The translations under genes were made by a program, and so were the position numbers. From contig NZ_LDWR01000042.1 of assembly GCF_001039005.1 (NCBI RefSeq), positions 124,001 through 188,000 of the forward strand: 64,000 nucleotides of DNA, written 5' to 3'. Each line of letters starts with the position of its first letter. The first letter of the stretch is position 1. This DNA is from Burkholderia cepacia. Lineage in GTDB: Bacteria > Pseudomonadota > Gammaproteobacteria > Burkholderiales > Burkholderiaceae. Under the pieces are notes generated by a model that was not told where the DNA came from, searched no databases, and saw only the letters and a list, made by a program, of their open reading frames with translations. Below are positions 15,792 to 24,733 of this stretch, in pieces.

Positions 15792-18139
15792 AGACGCGTT
15801 CGATGAGCTTAGGCTGGCTCGCCCGGCTTTGCTGGCTCACGCCAGTCGTATTCCCGATCCACGCGCAACCGGCGCAGGCCGCGCAAACGGCGCCCGACAC
15901 ACCGGCGTCGACCGGTTTCGCAATCCAGGACATCCGCGTCGAGGGTCTGACGCGCATCGAGCCCGGCACCGTGTTTTCCTATCTGCCGTTCAAGATCGGC
16001 GACACCTTCACCGACGACAAGGCATCGGCCGCGATCCGCGCGCTTTACGCGACCGGGTTCTTCAACGACGTGCGGATCGCGACCGAAGGCAACGTCGTGA
16101 TCGCGAACGTCGCCGAACGCTCGGTGATCGGCACGATCGATTTCGCGGGACTCCACGAGTTCGACAAGGACGCGATCGAGAAGGCGATGAAATCGGTCGG
16201 CCTGGTGTCCGGCCACGCGTACGACCCGTCGCTCGTCAGCAAGGCCGAGCAGGAACTCAAGCGGCAGTACCTGACGCGCGGCTACTACGCGGCCGAGGTG
16301 ACGACCACCGTCAGCCCGATCGACCGCAACCGCGTGGGCCTGCTGTTCTCCGTCATCGAAGGGCCGAGCGCGAAGATCCGGCAGGTCGCCTTCCTCGGCA
16401 ACCACGTATTCAGCGACGCGACGCTGCGCGACGAAATGCAGCTGTCGACGCCGAACTGGTTCTCCTGGTACACGAAGGACGACCTGTATTCGAAGGACAA
16501 GCTCGCGACCGACCTCGACGCCGTCCGCGCGTACTACCTCGATCGCGGTTATCTGGAGTTCAACATCGAGTCGACCCAGGTGTCGCTGTCCCCGGACCGC
16601 AAGGACATGGACCTGACCATCACGCTGCACGAAGGCCAGCCATACACGATCTCCGGCATCCGGCTGGCCGGCGACCTGCTCGGGCGCGAGGCCGAACTGA
16701 ACCGGATCATCGAGATTCGCGCGGGAGAGCGCTTTTCCGCGGCGAAGCTCAAGGACACGACGCAGGCGCTGATCGACAAGCTCGGCGAGTATGGTTACGC
16801 GTTCGCCGCCATCAATACGGTCCCGCAGATCGACCAGCAGCATCACAAGGTCGACCTGACGCTGCAGGTCACGCCCGGACGCCGCGTCTACGTGCGGCAC
16901 GTCGACATTTCCGGCAACACGCGCACGCGCGACGAGGTGATCCGCCGCGAAATGCGCCAGATGGAAGATGCGTGGTTCGATTCGTCGCGGCTCAAGCTGT
17001 CGAAGGACCGCATCAACCGCCTCGGCTATTTCACCGACGTCGACGTCACGACCGTGCCGGTCGAGGGCACCGCCGACCAGGTCGACGTGCACGTGAAAGT
17101 CACCGAGAAGCCGACCGGCACGATCTCGCTCGGCCTCGGTTACGGTTCCGGCGAAGGCCCGATCATCTCGGCCGGCGTGTCGCAGGACAACGTGTTCGGC
17201 AGCGGCCAGACGATCGCCGTCAATGCGAACACCGCGACGACGATGCGCACGCTGACGGTGTCGCAGACCGATCCGTACTTCACGATCGACGGCGTCAAGC
17301 GCATCACCGACGTGTACTACAAGACGACCCAGCCGCTCTACTACTCGAGCACGAACGACACCAGCTTCCGGATCATCTCGTACGGTCTGGACACGAAGTT
17401 CGGGATCCCGTTCTCCGAAAGCGACATGGTGTATTTCGGGCTCGGGCTCGAACAGGATCGCCTCGACATCGATTCGACCACCCCGCAGAGCTATATCGAC
17501 TACGTGAACACGTTCGGCCGCGTGTCGAACGTCGCGCCGTTTACGGTCGGCTGGTCGCGCGACATGCGCGACAGCGCGCTGATCCCGGGGCGCGGTTACT
17601 TCCTGCAGGCGAACGCGGAATACGGCACGCCGATCGGCACCGTGTCGTACTACAAGACCGACGTGCAGGCGCAGTACTACCACTCGTTCGCGCGCGGCCT
17701 GGTGCTCGGAATGAACTTCCAGGCCGGCTACGGTAACGGCCTCGGCGGGCAACCCTACCCGATCTTCAAGAACTACTTCGCGGGCGGCATCGGTTCGGTG
17801 CGCGGCTACGAGCCCGGTTCGCTCGGCCCACGCGATGCGACGACCGGCGACCCGATCGGCGGGTCGAAGATGGTGGTCGGCAACGTCGAGATGACCGTGC
17901 CGCTGCCCGGCAGCGGCTACGACCGCACGCTGCGCGTATTCACGTTCGTCGACGGCGGCAACGTATGGGGCACCGAAGGCAACAGCGTCGGCGCGAACGG
18001 CTTGCGGTACAGCTACGGCATCGGGCTCGAATGGATCTCGCCGATCGGCCCGCTGAAGATCGACTACGCGCTGCCGATCGTCCACCACACCGGCGACCAG
18101 TATCAGAAGTTCCAGTTCCAGATTGGCACGTCGTTCTGA
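15788..18139 (+). CDS. BamA-like outer-membrane assembly factor, accessory paralogue
   Basis: An Omp85-family protein of 783 residues. A signal peptide of about 33 residues is followed by five POTRA domains (the first from IQDIRVEGLTRIEPGTVFSY; others near VIGTIDFAGLHEFDKDAI, IRQVAFLGNHVFSDATLR and VRHVDISGNTRTRDEVIRRE). A 16-strand barrel comes next, with the SVRGYEPGSLGP lid motif near residue 672 and a terminal Phe (FQIGTSF). Length matches canonical BamA. The canonical gene normally sits between rseP and skp/lpxD; here its neighbour is an lptD-like gene, so this is most likely a second copy. GTG 15788 is chosen for the 4-base overlap with the upstream gene; ATG 15803 is the alternative. 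Confidence 0.93.
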   Translation: MKTRSMSLGWLARLCWLTPVVFPIHAQPAQAAQTAPDTPASTGFAIQDIRVEGLTRIEPGTVFSYLPFKIGDTFTDDKASAAIRALYATGFFNDVRIATEGNVVIANVAERSVIGTIDFAGLHEFDKDAIEKAMKSVGLVSGHAYDPSLVSKAEQELKRQYLTRGYYAAEVTTTVSPIDRNRVGLLFSVIEGPSAKIRQVAFLGNHVFSDATLRDEMQLSTPNWFSWYTKDDLYSKDKLATDLDAVRAYYLDRGYLEFNIESTQVSLSPDRKDMDLTITLHEGQPYTISGIRLAGDLLGREAELNRIIEIRAGERFSAAKLKDTTQALIDKLGEYGYAFAAINTVPQIDQQHHKVDLTLQVTPGRRVYVRHVDISGNTRTRDEVIRREMRQMEDAWFDSSRLKLSKDRINRLGYFTDVDVTTVPVEGTADQVDVHVKVTEKPTGTISLGLGYGSGEGPIISAGVSQDNVFGSGQTIAVNANTATTMRTLTVSQTDPYFTIDGVKRITDVYYKTTQPLYYSSTNDTSFRIISYGLDTKFGIPFSESDMVYFGLGLEQDRLDIDSTTPQSYIDYVNTFGRVSNVAPFTVGWSRDMRDSALIPGRGYFLQANAEYGTPIGTVSYYKTDVQAQYYHSFARGLVLGMNFQAGYGNGLGGQPYPIFKNYFAGGIGSVRGYEPGSLGPRDATTGDPIGGSKMVVGNVEMTVPLPGSGYDRTLRVFTFVDGGNVWGTEGNSVGANGLRYSYGIGLEWISPIGPLKIDYALPIVHHTGDQYQKFQFQIGTSF

Positions 18140-20501
18140 TCCCGCCACCGGCCCGCGCAACGCAGCGCGCGGCGGCCTCGTCGCCCGTCTCCGCGCGTCG
18201 GCGATCGCACTGCTCGTCGAGGCCGCGCTGTCGATCGCGATCTGCGCGCCGCGCGACGCCGACGCGCAATTGCAGAACGGCGCGGCGGACCCATACCGGA
18301 TCGGCGATACGTGGGGGCTGCGCATCGCGTCGCAGCTCGTCGAGCATCCGCTCGCGGCCGGCCAGGTCGCGACGACGTTCGGCATCGGCGCGACGGCCAC
18401 CGGCACCGTCGACCAGGACCTGTCGCTGCACGGCAACGCCGAACTGCGCCGCGGCCCGTCGGTCGTGAAGGCCGATGCGATCCACTACGACGCCGACACC
18501 GACATGACCGACGCATACGGCCATGTGCGGGTCGTCCACGACGGCAACGCATTCGCCGGCCCCGATGCGCACCTGCAGCTCGACAGCGTCGAAGGCACGA
18601 TGACGTCGCCGCACTACCGCTTCAACCTCACGAGCGGCTCGGGCTCCGGCACGCGCGTCGACCTGCTCGACGACGCGCGCGAGGTCGTCTACGACGGCAC
18701 GTACACGACCTGTCACTGCACGAAAAATCCGGCGTGGTATCTCAGCGCCTCGCGGCTCGATCTCGACAACGACGCCGGCGAAGGCGTCGCGCACGACGGC
18801 GTGCTGTTTTTCGCGGGCGTCCCGGTGTTCGCGTCGCCGTGGATGTCGTTCCCGCTGAACGGCGAGCGCCACAGCGGCATCCTGCCGCCCACGTTCGCGG
18901 TCAGCTCGACCAACGGCGACGACATCGCGGTGCCGATCTATTTCAACCTCGCGCCCAACTACGACCTGACGGTCACGCCCCGGCTGATGACCAAGCGCGG
19001 CGCGATGCTGACGACCGACTACCGCTACCTGAGCCCGACCTATTCCGGCTCGCTGTCCGTCAGCGTGCTGCCGGATGACGCAACGACGCACACCAACCGC
19101 TACTCGATCGCGTTCCAGCATCGCGAGAACCTCGGCAACGGCTTCGCCGCGTATGCGAACTACAACCGCGTGTCCGACGCATCGGTGCCGTCGGACTTCT
19201 CGAGCGCGAACTCGCTCGTCGTCGGTTCGCAGACGCTGTTCCAGCAGGAAGCGGGCGTCACCTACAACCACGGGCCGTGGTCGGTGCTCGCGCGCGTGCA
19301 GAACTGGCAGTCGTTCACCACCACGCCGCCGTACAACCGCGAACCGGAGCTCGATGCGAAATACACGCGCTACAACGTCGGCGGCTTCGATTTCAGCGCC
19401 GACGTGAACGCGACGCGCTTCACGATCCCGACCGCCGATTCGACCGAAGGCAACCGGCTGACGTTCGACACCTCGGTCAGCTACCCGGTCGTGACGCCCG
19501 GCTGGTACGTGACGCCGACGCTCCAGTGGCATGCGGCGTCATACGACCTCACGTCGATCGGCAGCGACGCGCCGGCCGGGCAACCGAAGAATTTCACCGT
19601 CAACGTGCCGACTGCGAGCCTCGACATGGGCGCTACGTTCGAGCGCGCGGTCCGGCTGTTCGGCATCGACATGATCCAGACGCTCGAACCGAGGCTGTAC
19701 TACGTCTATACGCCGTACCGCAACCAGACCTTCGCGCCGGCGTTCGACACCGCGCCGCTCGACTTCGGTCTCGCCGAGATCTTCACGAGCAACCGCTTCG
19801 TCGGCGGCGACCGCGTCAGCGACATGAACCGCTTGACGGCCGGCGTCACCACGCGATTCGTCGATGCCGGCAGCGGCACCGAGCTCGCGCGCTTCATGCT
19901 CGCGCAGGAGTATTACTTTCGCGCGTCGCAGGTCACGATGCCGGGCGACACACCGCCGACGGTCGGCCCGACCGACGTGATCGCCGGCGCCGCGTTCCAT
20001 CTCGGCACCGGCCTCGAGCTGCAGCAGGCCGTCGAATACAACCAGTCGAGCAGCGAACTGACCCAGGCCACGGCCGGCATCGACTGGAAGCCGACCGCCG
20101 GCAAGGTGATCAATCTCGCGTACCTGTACGCCCGTGCGAACGCGACCCTCGACGACGAGCCCGAGAACCAGGTGCTGCTGTCCGCGCAATGGCCGCTGAC
20201 GCACGCGTTGTCGGGCGTCGGCTCGGTCGACTACGATCTGGACGCGCACCGGCTGGTCAGCGGGCTACTCGGGTTCCAGTATGCGGCCGACTGCTGGGCC
20301 GTCAGCATCGCGCTCCAGAAGTACACCAACTACAACGGCACCACGTCGCCGACCACCGGAACCCGCGTGCTGATGCAGTTGCAGCTCAACGCGTTGAGCC
20401 GCATCGACAACGGGCTGCTGCAGCAATTCCGCGCGAACGTGCCCGGTTATTCGACACCGACGCTGCCGGCGCCGACCTCGCGGTTCACGGATTATCCGTA
20501 A
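18123..20501 (+). CDS. LptD-like LPS-assembly protein, accessory paralogue
   Basis: An outer-membrane protein of 792 residues matching LptD. A signal peptide ends near residue 48 (RDADAQ); a jelly-roll domain follows (GNAELRRGPSVVKADAIHYD, then YRFNLTSG). A large barrel follows, containing the family segments MSFPLNGERHSGILPPTF, LEPRLYYVYTPYRNQ and FQYAADCWAVSIALQKYTN. TTG 18123, overlapping the bamA-like stop by 17 bases, is the only start that preserves the signal peptide. Cysteines are C197 and C199 (TTCHCTK) and C724. A cysteine near the mature N-terminus and the usual C-terminal Cys-Cys pair, both standard in LptD, are missing. Separation from surA/pdxA marks it as a second copy. Confidence 0.92.
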   Translation: MARRSDPATGPRNAARGGLVARLRASAIALLVEAALSIAICAPRDADAQLQNGAADPYRIGDTWGLRIASQLVEHPLAAGQVATTFGIGATATGTVDQDLSLHGNAELRRGPSVVKADAIHYDADTDMTDAYGHVRVVHDGNAFAGPDAHLQLDSVEGTMTSPHYRFNLTSGSGSGTRVDLLDDAREVVYDGTYTTCHCTKNPAWYLSASRLDLDNDAGEGVAHDGVLFFAGVPVFASPWMSFPLNGERHSGILPPTFAVSSTNGDDIAVPIYFNLAPNYDLTVTPRLMTKRGAMLTTDYRYLSPTYSGSLSVSVLPDDATTHTNRYSIAFQHRENLGNGFAAYANYNRVSDASVPSDFSSANSLVVGSQTLFQQEAGVTYNHGPWSVLARVQNWQSFTTTPPYNREPELDAKYTRYNVGGFDFSADVNATRFTIPTADSTEGNRLTFDTSVSYPVVTPGWYVTPTLQWHAASYDLTSIGSDAPAGQPKNFTVNVPTASLDMGATFERAVRLFGIDMIQTLEPRLYYVYTPYRNQTFAPAFDTAPLDFGLAEIFTSNRFVGGDRVSDMNRLTAGVTTRFVDAGSGTELARFMLAQEYYFRASQVTMPGDTPPTVGPTDVIAGAAFHLGTGLELQQAVEYNQSSSELTQATAGIDWKPTAGKVINLAYLYARANATLDDEPENQVLLSAQWPLTHALSGVGSVDYDLDAHRLVSGLLGFQYAADCWAVSIALQKYTNYNGTTSPTTGTRVLMQLQLNALSRIDNGLLQQFRANVPGYSTPTLPAPTSRFTDYP

Positions 20502-20559
20502 GCTGTCTCGAAGGGCGACTCATTCCACTCGGCGAAGAAACCACGCGCGCACCGCACGC

Positions 20560-20925
20560 CTACGACGGCTCCGAATCGAGGAACACATAGAGTGCGGCGA
20601 TCTTCCCGTCGCGCACGATGATCACGTCCTCGCCCGTATATTCGGGCGCTTCGCCGCGTGGCCCGGAACCCCACGCGATGCGGCCGGCGTTATGGAGTGC
20701 CTGCGGCTTGCCATGCGGGGTGTAGACGAAATGCGGATGCGTCGCACGCAAATCGCCGGCAAACTTGTCGAGCGCGTCGTGCCCGACGAACGTGCCGGGT
20801 GGCACGTAGAGCACACAGTCGTCGGTATAAAGCGCTTCGATCGCGGCGCGTCGGCGCGCCGCATCGCCCTCGCCGAACACTTCCTGCAGATTGCGGTCGA
20901 GCAGTTCATGGATACGGTCGCTCAT
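20560..20925 (-). CDS. NTF2-like (SnoaL-type) protein
   Basis: A protein of 121 residues with the NTF2-like layout: N-terminal helices (SDRIHELLDRNLQEVFGEGD), then IEALYTDDCVLYVPPGTFVGHDAL, and a beta-rich end (GEDVIIVRDGKIAALYVFLD). Such proteins act as small hydrolases or isomerases, or as binding domains; the reaction here is unknown. ATG 20925 is fixed by AGGAGA 7 bases upstream. It lies 49 bases after the GST gene on the same strand, so the two are likely cotranscribed and controlled by the divergent LysR. Confidence 0.85.
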   Translation of the reverse strand: MSDRIHELLDRNLQEVFGEGDAARRRAAIEALYTDDCVLYVPPGTFVGHDALDKFAGDLRATHPHFVYTPHGKPQALHNAGRIAWGSGPRGEAPEYTGEDVIIVRDGKIAALYVFLDSEPS

Positions 20926-20974
20926 TTTCGTTCTCCTGATCAAGTGACGTAAATATTCAACGCATGCCCTCGCG

Positions 20975-21661
20975 TTACCGCGCGAGTGCCAGGGTTCTGT
21001 CGACGGCGGTGACGACCGCCGGACGCGCGGCGATTTCGTCGTACCAGCGTGCGACGGCCGGAAAGCGGTCGAGCGACGCGCCGATCGCCTGATGGCGCCA
21101 CACCCAGCCGAAGTGCGCGATGTCCGCGATGCTGTAAGCATCACCGGCCACGTATCGGCTGCGTTCGAGCACATGCTCGAGCACGCCCAGCGTCCGATCC
21201 ACTTCCGCCAGCGCGCGCGCTTTCGCGTCCGGTTCCGGCGACGCGTGAATCGCCACCCGGAAGGCCTGCAGAAAAGCCGGGCTCAGCCCCGACGCGTGGA
21301 AAAACAGCTGTTCGAACACCTTGCCGCGTTGCGGACCGTCGCTGGGCAGCAGTTGCCCGGTCTTCTCCGCCAGATACACCAGGATCGCGGCCGACTCGCT
21401 CAGCACGATGTCGCCATCGTCATGAGCCGAGCGGTCGACCAGTACCGGCACCTTTGCGTCGGGATTCATCGCCCTGAACGCGTCGGTCTTGTGCTCGCCC
21501 CGGCGCAGGTCGACGGGCACGAGCCGATAGTCGACACCCATCTCTTCCAGCGCGATGGGTACCTTGACGCTGTTGGGCGTCGCGAATGCGAAAACTTCCA
21601 GCGTGGCCGAATCGGGCTCGCCGGCGGCGACGGCATTCTTTCTTTCGAGTTGGGGTTCCAT
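20975..21661 (-). CDS. glutathione S-transferase family protein
   Basis: A cytosolic GST of 228 residues. The thioredoxin-like N-terminal domain has FAFATPNSVKVPIALEEMGV, NPDAKVPVLVD (the cis-Pro region) and the glutathione-binding LSESAAILVYLAEKTG. The all-helical C-terminal domain follows (SIADIAHFGWVWRHQAIG). It is close to the YfcG/Ure2-like Nu class by style. It heads an operon with the NTF2-like gene and is divergent from a LysR gene. Likely role is conjugation or reduction of an electrophile; substrate unknown. Confidence 0.92.
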   Translation of the reverse strand: MEPQLERKNAVAAGEPDSATLEVFAFATPNSVKVPIALEEMGVDYRLVPVDLRRGEHKTDAFRAMNPDAKVPVLVDRSAHDDGDIVLSESAAILVYLAEKTGQLLPSDGPQRGKVFEQLFFHASGLSPAFLQAFRVAIHASPEPDAKARALAEVDRTLGVLEHVLERSRYVAGDAYSIADIAHFGWVWRHQAIGASLDRFPAVARWYDEIAARPAVVTAVDRTLALAR

Positions 21662-21704
21662 GATTCATCTCTGTGTTGCGGTGAGACAAATGTATGGCGC
21701 CGTG

Positions 21705-21720
21705 CTATTTTCCGAAATAG
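21705..21720. promoter_or_regulatory. candidate LysR operator in the GST/lysR promoter
   Basis: CTATTT-tccg-AAATAG is a perfect 6-bp inverted repeat with a 4-base spacer in the 86-base divergent region. TTGCAAA occurs twice just beyond it, at 21726-21749. T-rich dyads of this type are usual LysR sites. Confidence 0.35.
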
Positions 21721-21747
21721 AAACGATTGCAAACCATCATTGCAAAT

Positions 21748-22686
21748 ATGTCGATGTCGAAACTGCCGGATTTTGAAGGTTTCGCGATGTTCGCGAAGGT
21801 CGCCGAAGAAGGCTCGTTCGCCGCTGCCGCGACGGCGATGGGTGTGTCGGTCGCGACGGTTTCGCGCGCCGTGACGCGCCTCGAGGGGCGGCTCGGCGGG
21901 CGCCTGTTCAACCGCACGTCGCGACGGCTCGCGCTCACGGATTACGGCCATACGCTGATCGAGCGGGCGGCGAAGCTCTACGCCGATGCGGAAGACACCG
22001 AGGATTTCGCACGCGAAACGTCGAGCCGGCCGCGCGGCCTCGTGAAGCTGGCCGCGCCGCTGTCGTTCGGCGCGCGCTGGGTTGCACCGCTGCTGCCCGA
22101 ATTCTTCGAGATCTATCCGGACATCTCCGTCGATCTGCACCTCACCGATACGCATTCCGACCTGATCGGCGAAGGTTTCGACGCCGCACTGCGTATCGCG
22201 ATCCTCGAAGACTCGTCGCTCGTCGCGCGGCTCATTGCGCCGGTTCGCCGGTTCGTCGTCGCATCGCCGGCCTATCTGTCGCGCCACGGCCGCCCGCGGC
22301 ATCCGCAGGAGCTCGGCGCCCATCCGTGCCTGACGTACGCGAACCGAAACCAGCGCGACGTGTGGCGCTTCACGCGCCACGACGGCGAAACGTGCGCGGT
22401 CACGCCCGGCGGGATGTTGCGCGGCACCAGCGTGGAAGCATTGCTGCCGACGGTGCTCGCGGGGCTGGCGATCACCGAGTTGCCCGAGTTCGCCGCGACG
22501 CCGTATTTCGCGGACCGGCAGCTTGAACCGCTCCTGACCGACTGGCGCCTGCCCGAAGGCGGCCTGTACTTCGTCACGCCGTCTGCGCGCGCACGACCGG
22601 CCAAGGTCAGCGCGCTCGCCGATTTCTTTATCGCGAGGCTGGCGACGGCCGAGTGGCGTGCGCCGCCGCTCGACGAACGCGCGTAG
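21748..22686 (+). CDS. LysR-family transcriptional regulator
   Basis: A regulator of 312 residues. The helix-turn-helix is near the N-terminus (FAKVAEEGSFAAAATAMGVS, VATVSRAVTRLEGRLGGRLF), followed by the effector-binding domain from about residue 95 (GLVKLAAPLSFGARWVAPLL). It belongs to the large branch of LysR regulators with a short N-terminus that commonly sit divergent from oxidoreductases and GSTs. ATG 21748 is used; a TTG at 21727 in frame is less likely. Probably controls the GST/NTF2 operon. Confidence 0.93.
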   Translation: MSMSKLPDFEGFAMFAKVAEEGSFAAAATAMGVSVATVSRAVTRLEGRLGGRLFNRTSRRLALTDYGHTLIERAAKLYADAEDTEDFARETSSRPRGLVKLAAPLSFGARWVAPLLPEFFEIYPDISVDLHLTDTHSDLIGEGFDAALRIAILEDSSLVARLIAPVRRFVVASPAYLSRHGRPRHPQELGAHPCLTYANRNQRDVWRFTRHDGETCAVTPGGMLRGTSVEALLPTVLAGLAITELPEFAATPYFADRQLEPLLTDWRLPEGGLYFVTPSARARPAKVSALADFFIARLATAEWRAPPLDERA

Positions 22687-22752
22687 CGCCGCCGCACCGT
22701 GTTCGCGTTCATGCGTCCGCAGGTCGATCGAACGGAACCGCAAACGCAAAAA

Positions 22753-22784
22753 CGGCGCCGGACAACCTGAGTCGTCCGGCGCCG
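22753..22784 (-). terminator. intrinsic terminator of the TRAP operon
   Basis: CGGCGCCGGAC (22753-22763) pairs perfectly with 22774-22784 around a 10-base loop, 20 bases past the dctM stop. On the minus strand the hairpin is followed by a TTTTT run. It also separates this operon from the convergent lysR. Confidence 0.8.
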
Positions 22785-22803
22785 CGACGGGCGAAGCGCG
22801 CGA

Positions 22804-24156
22804 TCAGAACACCGCGTGCCCGCTGATGACGCTCGGCAGCCAGGTCGAGAAGAACGGCAGGTAGGTCACGATATTGATCGCACTGAAGATCGCGAGGTAA
22901 TACGGCCACGCCATCTTCGTAGTCTCGCCGATCGACACGTTGCCGATCGCGCATCCGACGAACTGCACCGACCCGATCGGCGGATGCACGAGGCCGAGCG
23001 AGCAATTCAGCAGCAGCATGATCCCGAACTGCACCGGCCCGACGCCGCACGCCATCGCGATCGGCAGGAACAGCGGCGTCGTGATCAGGATGTGCGCGGC
23101 CATGTCGACGAACGTGCCGAGGAACACCTGGATGATGTTGATGTACAGCAGCATCAGCCACGGCGCGGCGGTCGACTGCTTCAGCAGCCCTTCGATCGCA
23201 TCCGGAATCTCCAGGTACGACATCTGGAAGCGCAGCATGTTGGACACCGCGATCAGCAGCAGCACGACGCCCGTCGTGCGCGCCGCATGCGACAGCGCGC
23301 GGCGCAGCTTCGCGACCGTCAGCGTCCGGTAGACGATCGCGGTCAGCACAAGCGAGTACACGACGGCGATCGCGGCCGCTTCCGTCGCGGTCGCAATCCC
23401 CTTCGCGACGCACACGAGGATGATCGCGATCACCATCAGCCCGGGCACCGCGCCGACGAAGCTGCGCAGCACCGCATACCAGCCGGGAAACGCGGGCAGC
23501 GCGGACGAGCCGTCTTCGCGGCGCGGATAACCGTGACGCACGGCCTGCCAGTACGCGGCGGCAAGCACGAAGCCCATCACCCACAACACCGGCAGCAACC
23601 CCGAGAACAGCAGGTCGCCGATCGACACACCGCTCACCGGCTGGCCGTGCAGCATCCCCGTGATCCCCTGCGCGGCGAACGCGTAGATGATCATGTTGGT
23701 CGACGTCGGCATCAGCGCGCCGGCGAGCGATGCGTGCGTCGTCACGTTGACCGCGTACGCGGCGCTGTAGCCTTCGCGCTTCATCAGCGGGATCACTACA
23801 CCGCCCATCGCCGACGTATCGGCGGTCGGCGAGCCCGACACGCCGCCGAACAGCGTACAGGCGACGACGTTCGCCATCCCGAGGCCGCCGCGGAAATGGC
23901 CGACCGTCGCCTGCGCGAAGCGCAGGATCCGGTCGGCGATGCCGCCGTGCAGCATCAGCTCGCCAGAGAAGATGAAGAACGGCACCGCGAGGAACGAGAA
24001 TGCGTTCATCCCCGAGACCATCGCCTGCATCGCGGTCGCGATCGGCAGGCCTTCGACCATATAGGTCAGCACGCAGGCTATCCCGAGCGCGAACGACACG
24101 GGCACGCCGAGCACGAGAAAAATCAGAAAACTGACGGACAGGATCGCGAGTTCCAT
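22804..24156 (-). CDS. dctM: TRAP transporter large permease, DctM type
   Basis: An inner-membrane protein of 450 residues with about twelve hydrophobic segments. The N-terminus (LSVSFLIFLVLGVPVSFALG) and the conserved FFIFSGELMLHGGIADRILR and VACTLFGGVSGSPTADTSAM are diagnostic of DctM. The C-terminal half has the matching NPPIG-like LVHPPIGSVQFVGCAIGN. It forms the sodium-coupled channel of a tripartite uptake system with DctQ and DctP encoded immediately upstream (4-base gap). Substrates of the family are C4-dicarboxylates, uronates, keto acids and similar organic acids; the divergent polygalacturonase makes a uronate plausible. Confidence 0.95.
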   Translation of the reverse strand: MELAILSVSFLIFLVLGVPVSFALGIACVLTYMVEGLPIATAMQAMVSGMNAFSFLAVPFFIFSGELMLHGGIADRILRFAQATVGHFRGGLGMANVVACTLFGGVSGSPTADTSAMGGVVIPLMKREGYSAAYAVNVTTHASLAGALMPTSTNMIIYAFAAQGITGMLHGQPVSGVSIGDLLFSGLLPVLWVMGFVLAAAYWQAVRHGYPRREDGSSALPAFPGWYAVLRSFVGAVPGLMVIAIILVCVAKGIATATEAAAIAVVYSLVLTAIVYRTLTVAKLRRALSHAARTTGVVLLLIAVSNMLRFQMSYLEIPDAIEGLLKQSTAAPWLMLLYINIIQVFLGTFVDMAAHILITTPLFLPIAMACGVGPVQFGIMLLLNCSLGLVHPPIGSVQFVGCAIGNVSIGETTKMAWPYYLAIFSAINIVTYLPFFSTWLPSVISGHAVF

Positions 24157-24160
24157 GGCG

Positions 24161-24733
24161 TTATTGTCTCGACGAGGGACGACGAAGCGCGAGCAGGTGC
24201 TCGAGCGAGAAGAGGATGATCGCGATCGCCGCGGGCATCGCGATCAGGTAGCGCACGCCTTCGGGCAGCCCGATGATCGGAATGCGGTCGCCCATCGTCT
24301 CGGCGGCCATGCTGCCGCAGCCGACCATGATCATGATCGCGAACGCGATCAGGCTCAGGTGCTGGATCGCGACGACCACGGTGCTCGCCTTCGGCGGCAG
24401 CCGGCGCACGAGCGAATCGAGGCCGATATGGCCGCCGTCGCGCACCTTCATCGCCGCGCCGAACATCGCGATCACGATCACGAGCAGCAGCGCGATCGGC
24501 TCCACGAAATCCGGCGCGTTCTCGAACACGTAACGCATCACGACCGCGTAGAACACCAGCACCGTGAGCACCGCGAGACAGAGCGATGCGATCACGGCCA
24601 GCACGCGGAACAGCACGTCGTTCACGCAACGCAGAAACGGCGCGGCGTGCGGCCGCGCCGGCGCTGCGCCGTCCGGGGCGGCGGCCGACGAACCCGCGGC
24701 CGCCGCGCTGTTCAGGGAAGTGCGACGCGTCAC
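24161..24733 (-). CDS. dctQ: TRAP transporter small permease, DctQ type
   Basis: A membrane protein of 190 residues with four hydrophobic segments. An N-terminal Ala/Pro-rich cytoplasmic extension of about 33 residues precedes LFRVLAVIASLCLAVLTVLV. The conserved AAMKVRDGGHIGLDSLVRRL region is typical of DctQ. GTG 24733 is chosen because it overlaps the dctP stop as GTGA and keeps the usual size; longer in-frame starts would run through dctP. It links DctM to the binding protein in the complex. Confidence 0.9.
   Translation of the reverse strand: MTRRTSLNSAAAAGSSAAAPDGAAPARPHAAPFLRCVNDVLFRVLAVIASLCLAVLTVLVFYAVVMRYVFENAPDFVEPIALLLVIVIAMFGAAMKVRDGGHIGLDSLVRRLPPKASTVVVAIQHLSLIAFAIMIMVGCGSMAAETMGDRIPIIGLPEGVRYLIAMPAAIAIILFSLEHLLALRRPSSRQ

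Noticed and set aside
15809..18436. An 875-codon open frame on the minus strand opposite the bamA-like gene
   Set aside because: A mirror frame of a GC-rich gene: Arg/Asp/His-rich translation without family resemblance, while the plus strand has a complete BamA. The same applies to long frames opposite the polygalacturonase (26199-28346), dctM (22816-24219 plus), the porin and lptD.
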